From NCBI GenBank assembly GCA_937892345.1, contig CALAGF010000039.1, forward strand, positions 1 through 17,804: 17,804 nt of DNA. The letters run 5' to 3'. The translations under genes were made by a program, and so were the position numbers. Source of the stretch: an uncultured Rhodocyclaceae bacterium. Its GTDB lineage: Bacteria; Pseudomonadota; Gammaproteobacteria; Burkholderiales; Rhodocyclaceae. Below, in pieces: positions 8,708 through 16,179 of the stretch (positions within the stretch are counted from its first letter, which is position 1; each line of letters opens with the position of its first letter). Under the pieces are notes generated by a model that saw nothing but the letters and a program-made list of their open reading frames with translations, was not told the DNA's origin and made no database searches.

Positions 8708-9223
8708 ATGAAACCAGCCTGGTTAAGCAAGCTTTCTCCCGCCTGGCGGGCGCGCATGGTGCGGATGGGATTCAATTTCCATCCGGCCTTTCGCGGCACC
8801 GGCGGGCGGGTCGAGCATGTGTCGCAGGATCTCAGGCATATCCGGGTGCGCTTGCCCTTGAACTGGAAGACCAAAAATATTGTGGGTTCGCTCTACGGCG
8901 GTTCCTTGTTTGCCATTACCGATGGCGCGCATCCGATGATGCTGATGGCTGCGCTCGGCCCGGATTACATCGTTTGGGACAAGGCGGCCAGTATTCGTTA
9001 TCGCAAGCCGGGCTACAGCACGCTTTTTGCCGATTTCAGACTGTCGACCGAAGAACTCGCGGAAATTCGCAGCGCACTGGAACAGTCTCCAGAGCTTGAC
9101 CGCAGTTTCGTGGTTGAACTGAAAGACGAACATGGCGTCATACATACCGTGGTTGAACGCACGGTCTATATCGCTGAAAAAAACTACTACCGAAACAAGA
9201 ACGGTGGAGGAGACAAACAATGA
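8708..9223 (+). CDS. DUF4442 hotdog-fold protein, putative acyl-CoA thioesterase
   Basis: Has 171 residues and is related to the DUF4442/PaaI group of hotdog-fold proteins. The visible signature is NIVGSLYGGSLFAITDGAH (residues 57-75), the segment that forms the central helix of the hotdog fold; it is followed by DKAASIRYRKPGYSTLFADF, two strands typical of the family. Hotdog proteins of this type often hydrolyse acyl-CoA thioesters, but DUF4442 members mostly lack proven activity, so a role in releasing stalled acyl-CoA or CoA recycling is inference from the operon. No signal peptide is seen, so it should be cytoplasmic. It starts 16 bases after fadA and overlaps the next gene by ATGA; the ribosome site of the next gene lies inside its last codons. 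Confidence 0.8.
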   Translation: MKPAWLSKLSPAWRARMVRMGFNFHPAFRGTGGRVEHVSQDLRHIRVRLPLNWKTKNIVGSLYGGSLFAITDGAHPMMLMAALGPDYIVWDKAASIRYRKPGYSTLFADFRLSTEELAEIRSALEQSPELDRSFVVELKDEHGVIHTVVERTVYIAEKNYYRNKNGGGDKQ

Positions 9224-9795
9224 TTCATAGACATCCCCTGCAGACGGCTTCCCTGCTGCTCGCCTTGCTTTCCGCCCCCGGACTGCATGCTGCCGAAGTG
9301 GCCGGTATCCGCATTCCCGATTCGCTGCGCGCGGGCAGCAACGAACTGGTGCTCAACGGCGCCGGCTTGCGCAGCAAATTGTTCATCAAGGTGTATGTTG
9401 GCGCCCTGTATGTGGATCATCGCCAGAGTACCGTCGCGGCGCTGCTCGACATCAGTGGCCCGCGACGCATGGTGATGCGCATGCTGCGTGATGTCGATGC
9501 CGACAGTCTGCAATCGGCACTCGACGAGGGGCTGGCCGATAATCACAGCGCAGCCGAAATGGCGGCCATGAAACCGCGTACCGAAGCACTCTCGGCCATC
9601 ATGCGGGGTATCGGAAAAGCCCGTGAGGGCGATACCATTGCCATCGACTTCCAGCCTGACGGGCTGGGCGTTTCGCTCAATGGCGAGAGTCGGGGCAGGG
9701 TCACGGGATCGGATCTTCCGCGTGCGCTGCTCAAGGTGTGGTTGGGTGAGAAACCGGTAGACGCTTCGCTCAAGAAAGCCTTGCTGGGTCACTGA
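9220..9795 (+). CDS. Secreted chalcone isomerase-like protein
   Basis: Has 191 residues. An N-terminal signal peptide is clear: a basic start (MIHRHPLQ), a leucine-rich core and probable cleavage after LHA (residue 24), giving a periplasmic protein. The mature part, beginning AEVAGIRIPDSL, with LVLNGAGLRSKLFIKVYVGALYV (residues about 43-65) and FQPDGLGVSLNGESRG, fits the bacterial chalcone-isomerase-like family. Plant relatives with this fold include true chalcone isomerases and fatty-acid-binding proteins. Flavonoid chemistry is not expected here; binding of fatty acids in the envelope is a reasonable guess from the operon, not shown by the sequence. It has a strong GGAGGAGA site (9206-9213), overlaps the DUF4442 gene by ATGA and lies 21 bases before fadD. 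Confidence 0.85.
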   Translation: MIHRHPLQTASLLLALLSAPGLHAAEVAGIRIPDSLRAGSNELVLNGAGLRSKLFIKVYVGALYVDHRQSTVAALLDISGPRRMVMRMLRDVDADSLQSALDEGLADNHSAAEMAAMKPRTEALSAIMRGIGKAREGDTIAIDFQPDGLGVSLNGESRGRVTGSDLPRALLKVWLGEKPVDASLKKALLGH

Positions 9796-9816
9796 GGTGA
9801 ATGAGGAGAGAAAATC

Positions 9817-11475
9817 ATGGACAGAATCTGGCTGAATAGCTATCCGCCCGGCGTACCACCCGATATTGATATCGACCACATTCCCTCGCTGGTCGCCCTG
9901 TTTGAAAACGCCTGCCGGACTTATGCCGAGAAAGTGGCCTATATCAGCATGGGCAAGACCATGACCTATGGGCAACTGGATGCGGAAAGCCAGGCCTTTG
10001 CCGGCTGGTTGCAATCGCTGGGGCTGAAAAAGGGTGAACGTGTCGCCTTGATGATGCCCAATTTGCTGCAATATCCGGTGGCTTTGTTCGGCACCCTGCG
10101 AGCAGGATGCGTTGTCGTCAACTGCAACCCGCTGTACACCCCGCGCGAACTGGAGCACCAGTTGAAGGACTGCGGGGCGACAACGATTGTCATCGTTGAA
10201 AATTTTGCCCATACCCTGCAGCAGATCATTGGCAAAACGGCAGTGCGCCACGTACTGGTCACGCCGATGGGCGAAATGCTGGGTTTGAAGGGGTACATCG
10301 TCAATTTTGTCGTGCGCCATGTGAAAAAGCTGGTTCCCGCCTGGTCGCTGCCGGGATGTATCGACTTCCGCACCGCGCTCGGCCGCGGACGCCGGCAGGG
10401 CTGGACCCCGGTTTCGCTCACTCAGGACGACATTGCCTTTCTGCAGTACACCGGCGGTACGACTGGCGTGTCGAAGGGGGCGATGCTGACGCACGCGAAT
10501 ATTGCCTCCAACGTGATGCAGGCGCACGCCTGGATCAAGCCGGTGGTGCGCGACGGTGAAGAACTGATCCTGACGGCCTTGCCGCTGTATCACATCTTCG
10601 CACTCACCGCGAACTGCCTGACTTTCCTGATGATCGGCGCGCAAAACCTGCTGATTGCCAATCCGCGCGACATTCCTGGTTTCATCAAGGAGTGGGCAAA
10701 GTATCCGGTGACGGTGATTACCGGGGTCAACACCCTGTTCAATGCGCTTTTGAATCACCCGGACTTCGCCAAACTCGATTTTTCGACCATGCGCGTCACC
10801 CTGGGCGGGGGTATGGCCGTGCAGGCGCCGGTGGCCGAGCGTTGGCTGAAAACGGTGGGCGTTCCCCTGTTGCAAGCCTATGGGCTGACCGAAACCTCGC
10901 CGGCGGCCACGATCAATCCGCTCGATATGCACGAATTCAACGGGGCCATCGGTTTGCCAATTTCGTCCACGGAAGTGTCGATTCGCGATGATTACGGTGT
11001 TGAAGTCCCGCCTACCCAGATCGGCGAAATCTGCATTCGCGGGCCGCAGGTAATGAAAGGCTACTGGAACCGGCCGGATGAAACCGAGCATGTGTTTCAT
11101 CCCGACCGTTTCCTGCGCACCGGCGATATGGGCTTTGTCGATCCAAAAGGCTTTGTTTTTCTGGTCGACCGCAAGAAAGACATGATTCTGGTCTCCGGTT
11201 TCAACGTCTATCCGAATGAAGTGGAAGAAGCGGTGGCCATGCATCCCGGCGTGATCGACGTGGCGGCGATTGGCGTGCCGGACGAAAACTCCGGGGAAGC
11301 GGTCAAGATTTTTGTCGTGCGCAAGGATCCGCGCTTGACCGAGGATGCGCTGATCGCGCATTGCCGCACCGTCCTGACCGGCTACAAAGTGCCGAAAAAA
11401 GTGGAGTTCCGCGATGATCTGCCGCGTACCAATGTTGGCAAGATTTTGCGGCGTGCATTGAAGGAGCAAGGCTGA
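9817..11475 (+). CDS. fadD: Long-chain fatty acid--CoA ligase
   Basis: Activates fatty acids with ATP and CoA through an acyl-adenylate, feeding the beta-oxidation enzymes of the operon; expected at the inner face of the cytoplasmic membrane. It has 552 residues (E. coli FadD has 561). ANL-superfamily motifs are all present: the P-loop YTGGTTGVSKGA at residues 211-222, YGLTETSPAATINP, the adenine/ribose-binding segment FLRTGDMGFVD, the hinge and FACS signature DRKKDMILVSGFNVYPNEVEE region, and the catalytic lysine K542 in NVGKILRR near the C-terminus. The ATG follows GAGGAGAG (9803-9810). The stop overlaps the ATG of the next gene by one base. Long-chain specificity is inferred from similarity to FadD and from context. 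Confidence 0.95.
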   Translation: MDRIWLNSYPPGVPPDIDIDHIPSLVALFENACRTYAEKVAYISMGKTMTYGQLDAESQAFAGWLQSLGLKKGERVALMMPNLLQYPVALFGTLRAGCVVVNCNPLYTPRELEHQLKDCGATTIVIVENFAHTLQQIIGKTAVRHVLVTPMGEMLGLKGYIVNFVVRHVKKLVPAWSLPGCIDFRTALGRGRRQGWTPVSLTQDDIAFLQYTGGTTGVSKGAMLTHANIASNVMQAHAWIKPVVRDGEELILTALPLYHIFALTANCLTFLMIGAQNLLIANPRDIPGFIKEWAKYPVTVITGVNTLFNALLNHPDFAKLDFSTMRVTLGGGMAVQAPVAERWLKTVGVPLLQAYGLTETSPAATINPLDMHEFNGAIGLPISSTEVSIRDDYGVEVPPTQIGEICIRGPQVMKGYWNRPDETEHVFHPDRFLRTGDMGFVDPKGFVFLVDRKKDMILVSGFNVYPNEVEEAVAMHPGVIDVAAIGVPDENSGEAVKIFVVRKDPRLTEDALIAHCRTVLTGYKVPKKVEFRDDLPRTNVGKILRRALKEQG

Positions 11476-12422
11476 TGGCAATTCCCGCAAGCTTGGCGCG
11501 CAATCTGAAGTTGCCGGTGATTTGCGCGCCGATGTTCATTATTTCCAATCCGGATCTCGTCATTGCCCAGTGCAAAAGCGGCGTGATCGGCGCCTTTCCA
11601 GCCCTCAACGCCCGCCCCAAGGAAATGCTCGATGACTGGCTCACGCGCATCAAGGCCGAACTGGCGGCCGATCTGCAGGCGGCCGCCTTTGCCGTCAATC
11701 AGATCGTGCATCCCTCCAACGAGCGGCTGGGGCATGACATGGATTTGTGTGTGAAGCATGAAGTGCCGCTGATCATCACCAGTCTCTCGGCCCCCACCGC
11801 CATCGTGCCGCAAGTGCATGCCTACGGCGGGCAGGTCTTTCATGATGTGATCAGCGTGCGTCACGCCGAGAAGGCGCTCGAGGCCGGGGTGGATGGCCTG
11901 ATTCTGGTCTGCGCCGGTGCAGGCGGTCATGCCGGCACCCTCAGCCCGTTCGCGCTGGTGGGCGAAATCCGCAAGTTCTACGATGGCCCGATTGCCTTGT
12001 CCGGGGCCATTACGAATGGCCGGGCGATCCTGGCTGCGCAGGCGATGGGGGCGGATTTTGCGTACATCGGCACGCGCTTCATTGCCAGCAAAGAGGCCAA
12101 TGCCGTCGATACCTACAAGCAGGCCATCGTCGATGCTGCTGCGGTCGACGTGGTGTACACCCCGTATTTCACCGGGGTACATGGCAATTACCTCAAGCAA
12201 AGTATCGTCGCCGCCGGACTCGATCCGGCGAATCTGCCCGTCAAGGACAAATCGGCCATGAGTTTCGGCAGCGCTCGCGATGCCAAGGCCTGGAAGGATA
12301 TCTGGGGCGCCGGGCAGGGCGTCGGCACCATCGACGCGGTGCTGCCCGCCGCCGAGATCGTGTGCGGTTTGCAGGCCGAATACCAGGCAGCGCGACAGGC
12401 GCTGGCCAACAGCCCATTCTAA
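11475..12422 (+). CDS. Nitronate monooxygenase-like FMN protein
   Basis: Has 315 residues: a TIM-barrel flavoprotein of the nitronate monooxygenase / 2-nitropropane dioxygenase family. The N-terminal strand LPVICAPMFIISNPDLV, the loop CAGAGGHAG with candidate catalytic H152, the FMN-phosphate segment ALSGAITNGRAILAAQAMGA and IGTRFIAS are all typical. Nitronate monooxygenases detoxify alkyl nitronates such as propionate 3-nitronate, which attacks succinate dehydrogenase; related enoyl-ACP reductases (FabK) share the fold. Genes of this kind occur beside beta-oxidation genes in other proteobacteria, as remembered, but the substrate there is not established. The TGATG overlap with fadD and AAGGAG at 11461-11466 place it firmly in the operon. 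A role in acyl-CoA metabolism is inference. Confidence 0.88.
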   Translation: MAIPASLARNLKLPVICAPMFIISNPDLVIAQCKSGVIGAFPALNARPKEMLDDWLTRIKAELAADLQAAAFAVNQIVHPSNERLGHDMDLCVKHEVPLIITSLSAPTAIVPQVHAYGGQVFHDVISVRHAEKALEAGVDGLILVCAGAGGHAGTLSPFALVGEIRKFYDGPIALSGAITNGRAILAAQAMGADFAYIGTRFIASKEANAVDTYKQAIVDAAAVDVVYTPYFTGVHGNYLKQSIVAAGLDPANLPVKDKSAMSFGSARDAKAWKDIWGAGQGVGTIDAVLPAAEIVCGLQAEYQAARQALANSPF

Positions 12423-12443
12423 AAAAACGACGAGGAGACCGTC

Positions 12444-14246
12444 ATGAATAGCTACCGCGCCCCGGTTCGGGAAATGCGCTTTGTCATGGATGAAATTGCC
12501 GGCTTGTCCGAGATCGCCGCGCTGCCCGGTTTTGAGGAGGTAACGCCCGATCTGGCCGATGCCGTACTGGAGGAAGCAGCGCGCTTTACCGGAGAAGTGC
12601 TGGCTCCGCTCAACCGGATCGGCGATCAGGCCGGTTGTACCCTGACGCCAGCCGGCGTGAGCACGCCACCGGGTTGGTCGGCAGCCTACAAAGCGTTTTG
12701 CGAAGCCGGCTGGAACGGCATCGCCTCGCCCGCCGAATTCGGCGGACAGGGCCTGCCCGATACGCTGGCCATTGCCGTCAAGGAAATGGTCTGTTCTGCC
12801 AATCTCTCGTTTTCACTCGGGCCTTTGCTGACCACGGGCGCGGTGGAAGCGCTGCTCACCTGCGCCAGTGACGCACTGAAATCCACCTATCTGGAAAAGA
12901 TGATTTCCGGCGAGTGGACCGGCACCATGAACCTCACCGAACCGCAAGCCGGCTCGGACCTCGCCCTGATCCGTTCGCGTGCCGAACCGCAGGCCGACGG
13001 CAGCTATCGTGTGTTCGGCCAGAAAATCTTCATTACCTATGGCGACCACGACATGACGGACAACATCGTCCATCTCGTGCTGGCGCGCTTGCCCGATGCC
13101 CCGGCCGGGGTGAAGGGCATTTCGATGTTCCTGGTCCCCAAATTTCTGGTCAATGCCGATGGTTCGCTCGGGGCGCGCAACGATGCCTACTGCGTGTCGC
13201 TCGAACACAAGCTGGGGATTCATGCCTCGCCAACCTGCGTGATGGCCTATGGCGACCACGGCAATTTTGGTGGCGGCGCGGTGGGTTATCTGCTGGGCGA
13301 AGCGAACCGGGGCCTGGAATACATGTTCATCATGATGAACGAAGCCCGCCTCGGGGTCGGCTTGCAAGGCGTGGCGCTCGGCGAACGTGCCTACCAGCAG
13401 GCGCTGGCCTACGCCAAAGAGCGCCAGCAGGGCCGCGATGCGCTTACCGGCGCAGCCTTGGTGACCCTTGATCATCATCCGGACATCCGGCGCATGCTGA
13501 TGTTGATGAAATCGCGCGTCGAAGCCTGTCGCGCGCTGGCTTATTACACCGCCGCCCAACTGGATCGCGCGCATGCGGTCGACGACCCGGAGGCCGCAAA
13601 AAGGGCCTTGTATCTCGCCGAACTCCTGATTCCGCTAGCCAAGGCAGGCGGCACGGAAATGAGTATCGAGGTCACCTCGCTCGGCATCCAGATTCATGGC
13701 GGCATGGGATTCATCGAGGAAACCGGCGCAGCCCAACACTGGCGCGACGCCCGGATTACCACCATCTACGAAGGCACCACCGGCATACAGGCCAACGACC
13801 TGATCTTCCGCAAACTCATGCGCGATCAGGGAGCAACAGCCCGCCTGCTGTTCGCCGAGATACAAGCGTGCGTCGCGGCCCTGGTCGCCAGCGAGCGGCC
13901 CGCGTTGCGACAGACCGGCCAACGCCTGGGAGATGCCCTGAGGGCCTGGATTGCGGCCACGGAATGGCTGGCAGCGCATGCGAAAACCGGCCTGGCCGGG
14001 GTGTTGACCGCCGCCGTGCCCTACCTGAATCTGGCGGTGACGGTTACCGGCGGTTGGTTACTCGGCAAAGGCGCACTGGCCGCCGCCCGTTACCTCGATG
14101 CAGGGGAGGGCGACCCGGTGTTCTACGGTCAACGGATCGCCAGCGCCCGTTTTTACGCCGACCAGCAATTGCCGCTGGCCGGGGCTTACGCCGCCACCGT
14201 CATGGCGGGCGAGTGCGGGCTGGATGAGGTGAATTTCGCGATGTAA
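12444..14246 (+). CDS. Acyl-CoA dehydrogenase, long (about 600 residues) type
   Basis: Has 600 residues: FAD-dependent acyl-CoA dehydrogenase with the extra C-terminal domain found in the group that includes 3-methylmercaptopropionyl-CoA dehydrogenase (DmdC). Visible parts are the N-terminal helical domain, NLTEPQAGSDLALI in the middle strand domain, QKIFITYGDHDMTDNIVHLVLAR, and the active-site segment TTIYEGTTGIQANDL with predicted catalytic base E443. The C-terminal 120 residues hold the family's additional helical domain. It differs from the FadE-type enzyme at the window start, so the region encodes two non-redundant first-step enzymes. The start has GAGGAGA at 12431-12437, 21 bases after the preceding stop. 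It is the last gene of the operon. Substrate cannot be told; a sulfur substrate is not implied without dmd neighbours. Confidence 0.92.
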   Translation: MNSYRAPVREMRFVMDEIAGLSEIAALPGFEEVTPDLADAVLEEAARFTGEVLAPLNRIGDQAGCTLTPAGVSTPPGWSAAYKAFCEAGWNGIASPAEFGGQGLPDTLAIAVKEMVCSANLSFSLGPLLTTGAVEALLTCASDALKSTYLEKMISGEWTGTMNLTEPQAGSDLALIRSRAEPQADGSYRVFGQKIFITYGDHDMTDNIVHLVLARLPDAPAGVKGISMFLVPKFLVNADGSLGARNDAYCVSLEHKLGIHASPTCVMAYGDHGNFGGGAVGYLLGEANRGLEYMFIMMNEARLGVGLQGVALGERAYQQALAYAKERQQGRDALTGAALVTLDHHPDIRRMLMLMKSRVEACRALAYYTAAQLDRAHAVDDPEAAKRALYLAELLIPLAKAGGTEMSIEVTSLGIQIHGGMGFIEETGAAQHWRDARITTIYEGTTGIQANDLIFRKLMRDQGATARLLFAEIQACVAALVASERPALRQTGQRLGDALRAWIAATEWLAAHAKTGLAGVLTAAVPYLNLAVTVTGGWLLGKGALAAARYLDAGEGDPVFYGQRIASARFYADQQLPLAGAYAATVMAGECGLDEVNFAM

Positions 14247-14250
14247 GGGC

Positions 14251-14267
14251 AGCGGTCGCTGGCCGCT
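14251..14267. terminator. Weak hairpin between convergent genes
   Basis: AGCGG at 14251-14255 pairs with CCGCT at 14263-14267 across a seven-base loop, in the 20-base gap between the last + strand gene and creA on the - strand. No clear T-run follows on either side. It may help separate the convergent transcripts, but the stem is only five pairs. Confidence 0.3.
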
Positions 14268-14722
14268 TACTCTTTGCCCCAAGGCTGGATGGGCACACTG
14301 GAGATTGCGTTGCTGGGCGCGCCTTCGATCAGTCTGCGGCTGATCGCGAGGTAGACCAGCACGTTGCGTTTGCGGTCGTAAAAGCGGCTGATCTTGGTTT
14401 CCTTGAAGATCAGCGAGGTGTCATCGCTGAAGACCACTTCATCGTCGGGCATTTTGGGTGGCAGGACGATGGGGCCGACCTGGCGGCAGGCGATCGAGAA
14501 TTGGGAGGGATCTTCGGCCAGGCCGAGGCTCCCTTTGATGCCGCCTGTGCGGGCCTGGCTGACGTGACAGGTCACCCCGGAGATTTTGGGGTCGTCGTAG
14601 GCGTAGACACACACCCGGTGGTTGGCGCCGATCAGTTTCCAGGTGGTGGTCAGACAGCCGACTTCTTCGGCGAAGGCGGGCAGGGCGAGGGTGGCAAGCA
14701 GCAAGACGAGGAGGCGGGTCAC
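14267..14722 (-). CDS. creA: CreA family periplasmic protein
   Basis: Has 151 residues from the GTG at 14722. I prefer this start because AGGAAA lies seven bases before it and it opens directly into a signal peptide (TRLLVLLLATLALPAFA, cleavage before EEVG). An earlier in-frame TTG at 14752 would overlap the upstream gene and add ten polar residues. The mature protein matches E. coli CreA as remembered along its length: IGANHRVCVYAYDDP, VSGVTC-type strand, TGGIKGSLGLAEDPSQ, ACRQVGPI, SRFYDRKRNVLVYLA and NAISSVPIQPW. Despite its name, CreA has no established biochemical role; it is exported and lies by the creBCD system in enterics, which is absent here. It follows the exonuclease/GIY-YIG gene by 20 bases and is probably co-transcribed with it. 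Confidence 0.9.
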   Translation of the reverse strand: MTRLLVLLLATLALPAFAEEVGCLTTTWKLIGANHRVCVYAYDDPKISGVTCHVSQARTGGIKGSLGLAEDPSQFSIACRQVGPIVLPPKMPDDEVVFSDDTSLIFKETKISRFYDRKRNVLVYLAISRRLIEGAPSNAISSVPIQPWGKE

Positions 14723-14742
14723 GGGCGTTTCCTGGGTGAGTT

Positions 14743-16131
14743 TCAGAGGCAAGGGTTTTGGGGCAAGGGGGTCATTTTGCCGACGTATTTGGCGAGAATC
14801 TTGTAGGTGTCGCGGTCGAATTGCGGCCGGCCGGATCGCAGCAGAGCAGCGAGTTCCTCGTCGCTGCGCGCCGTGCCAAGGTAACGCCAGCCTTCGATCA
14901 AGTGCGCTTCGTTCCCTTCGCGGATGATTGCCGGGCCGTTGAAGGGCCAGCTTGTCAGCTTGAGGCCGATCAGTGCACTCATCAGTCGCATGCTGTGTTT
15001 CGCCAGCGTTTCGTTGCCGATGCAGCCGCCTTTGCAGCGGCGAATCTGGTGGCCGAAACAGGGTTTGCCGGGTGAGACTTTTTCCAGCCCGGTGAGGATG
15101 TCGCAGAGCTTGTGGACTTCCAGCAGGCCACGCAGGACTTCTGTCGCTTCGCGGGCACTTTTGAACAGGCCGTAACAGGCGCTGTTCACGCCGAGTTCAA
15201 GATCTCGCGCCCAGCAGAGTTGCGGGCGCATCCAGCCCTTGCCTTCGTCGACCAAGGTCCAGGTGCAGGCTTCGTCGTTGCGCCGCAATTGCCGGTTGTT
15301 GGTTGGCTGCAGGCCTTTGACCAAGGCCGCCTCCTTGAGCAGGGCGCCGATTTCGCCGGCGGTTTCTATCCAGTCGATGCGCCGTACTTGTTGCGATAGC
15401 GCCATTTCCTTGGCCGAACTGTGATCGGCGGCGAAGTGCGATAGCACCCGCTTGCGGATGTCCTTGGCTTTGCCAACGTAGAGCAGGATGTCGCCGTTGA
15501 CGCCGGGATCACCGTAAAACAGGTAAACGCCGGGGCCTTCCGGCAAGTCGTCGATCAGACTGGCATCGAGATGCGGCGGCAGGCTGGGGCGGGCGTTGAG
15601 TTGTCGGAGTGCGGCGTCGATTTGCTCGCTGCTGCGGTCAACGTGAATTTTTTGCCAAAACTGGTGAATCAGTTGGGCATCGGCCAGCGCCCGGTGCCGG
15701 GCGGCCGCTTGCAGGCCGTGACGCTCGATCAGTGTGTCGAGGTTGTGCCGGGTGTACTCCGGATACAGGGTTCGCGACAGTTTGACGGTGCACAGCACCG
15801 GGGCGCGAAAATCCATGCCGGCACGCTTGAATTCATTTTTCAGAAAACCATAGTCGAAGCGTGCGTTGTGGGCGATGAAGAGCCTGCCTTCGAGGCGCTT
15901 GAGTGTTTCGGCAGCCACTTCGGCAAAGCGCGGCGCGTCGGCGACCATGGCATTGCTGATGCCCGTCAGGTTTTCGATAAAGGGCGAGATCCGGGTTTCC
16001 GGATTGACCAGTTGCTGCCATTCGCGCACGCTGCCGTCGGCATCCACCTCGACAATGCCGATTTCGGTGATGCGGTCGATGGTGGCGGTGGCACCAGTGG
16101 TTTCGAGGTCTACAAAGGCTAAGGGGCGCAT
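14743..16131 (-). CDS. DEDDh 3'-5' exonuclease fused to GIY-YIG (UvrC-like) nuclease
   Basis: Has 462 residues in two nuclease modules. Residues 1-165 form a DnaQ-like exonuclease with a complete DEDDh set: D8 and E10 in FVDLETTG, D93 in HNARFDYGFL, H146 and D151 in RHRALADA. Residues 197-285 form a GIY-YIG domain with GVYLFYG (201-207) and LLYVGKAKDIRKR (216-228), as in the N-terminal nuclease of UvrC and Cho. Further on, C343, C358, C366 and C370 (spacing X14, X7, X3) recall the UvrC cysteine cluster. The UvrC UvrB-binding, RNase H-like and helix-hairpin-helix domains are absent. The likely role is DNA repair, nicking through GIY-YIG and trimming by the exonuclease, but target and partners are inferred. 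It reads from the same strand as flavodoxin upstream (48-base gap) and creA downstream. Confidence 0.9.
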   Translation of the reverse strand: MRPLAFVDLETTGATATIDRITEIGIVEVDADGSVREWQQLVNPETRISPFIENLTGISNAMVADAPRFAEVAAETLKRLEGRLFIAHNARFDYGFLKNEFKRAGMDFRAPVLCTVKLSRTLYPEYTRHNLDTLIERHGLQAAARHRALADAQLIHQFWQKIHVDRSSEQIDAALRQLNARPSLPPHLDASLIDDLPEGPGVYLFYGDPGVNGDILLYVGKAKDIRKRVLSHFAADHSSAKEMALSQQVRRIDWIETAGEIGALLKEAALVKGLQPTNNRQLRRNDEACTWTLVDEGKGWMRPQLCWARDLELGVNSACYGLFKSAREATEVLRGLLEVHKLCDILTGLEKVSPGKPCFGHQIRRCKGGCIGNETLAKHSMRLMSALIGLKLTSWPFNGPAIIREGNEAHLIEGWRYLGTARSDEELAALLRSGRPQFDRDTYKILAKYVGKMTPLPQNPCL

Positions 16132-16149
16132 GGCCCCATTTTCTCACGA

Positions 16150-16171
16150 CTGCTGCGGTCGACCGCAGCAG
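16150..16171. repeat. 22-bp perfect palindrome between flavodoxin and exonuclease genes
   Basis: CTGCTGCGGTC (16150-16160) is followed directly by its exact reverse complement GACCGCAGCAG (16161-16171). On the - strand it lies between the flavodoxin stop and the exonuclease ATG. It has no T-run on either side, so an intrinsic terminator is unlikely. It may be an mRNA processing or stabilising hairpin, or a protein-binding dyad. It shares the core CGGTCGACCG with the palindrome at 8691-8702. Confidence 0.7.
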
Positions 16172-16179
16172 GAGGCAAA

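Noticed and set aside
9187..11490. 767-codon open frame on the - strand opposite the CHI-like gene and fadD
   Set aside because: The opposite strand encodes two genes with clear signal-peptide and ANL motifs; the antisense product is His/Arg/Gln-rich without domains and starts inside another gene.
14723..14752. TTG start for creA at 14752
   Set aside because: It overlaps the upstream gene and separates the signal peptide from the N-terminus; GTG at 14722 has a ribosome site and opens directly into the signal sequence.
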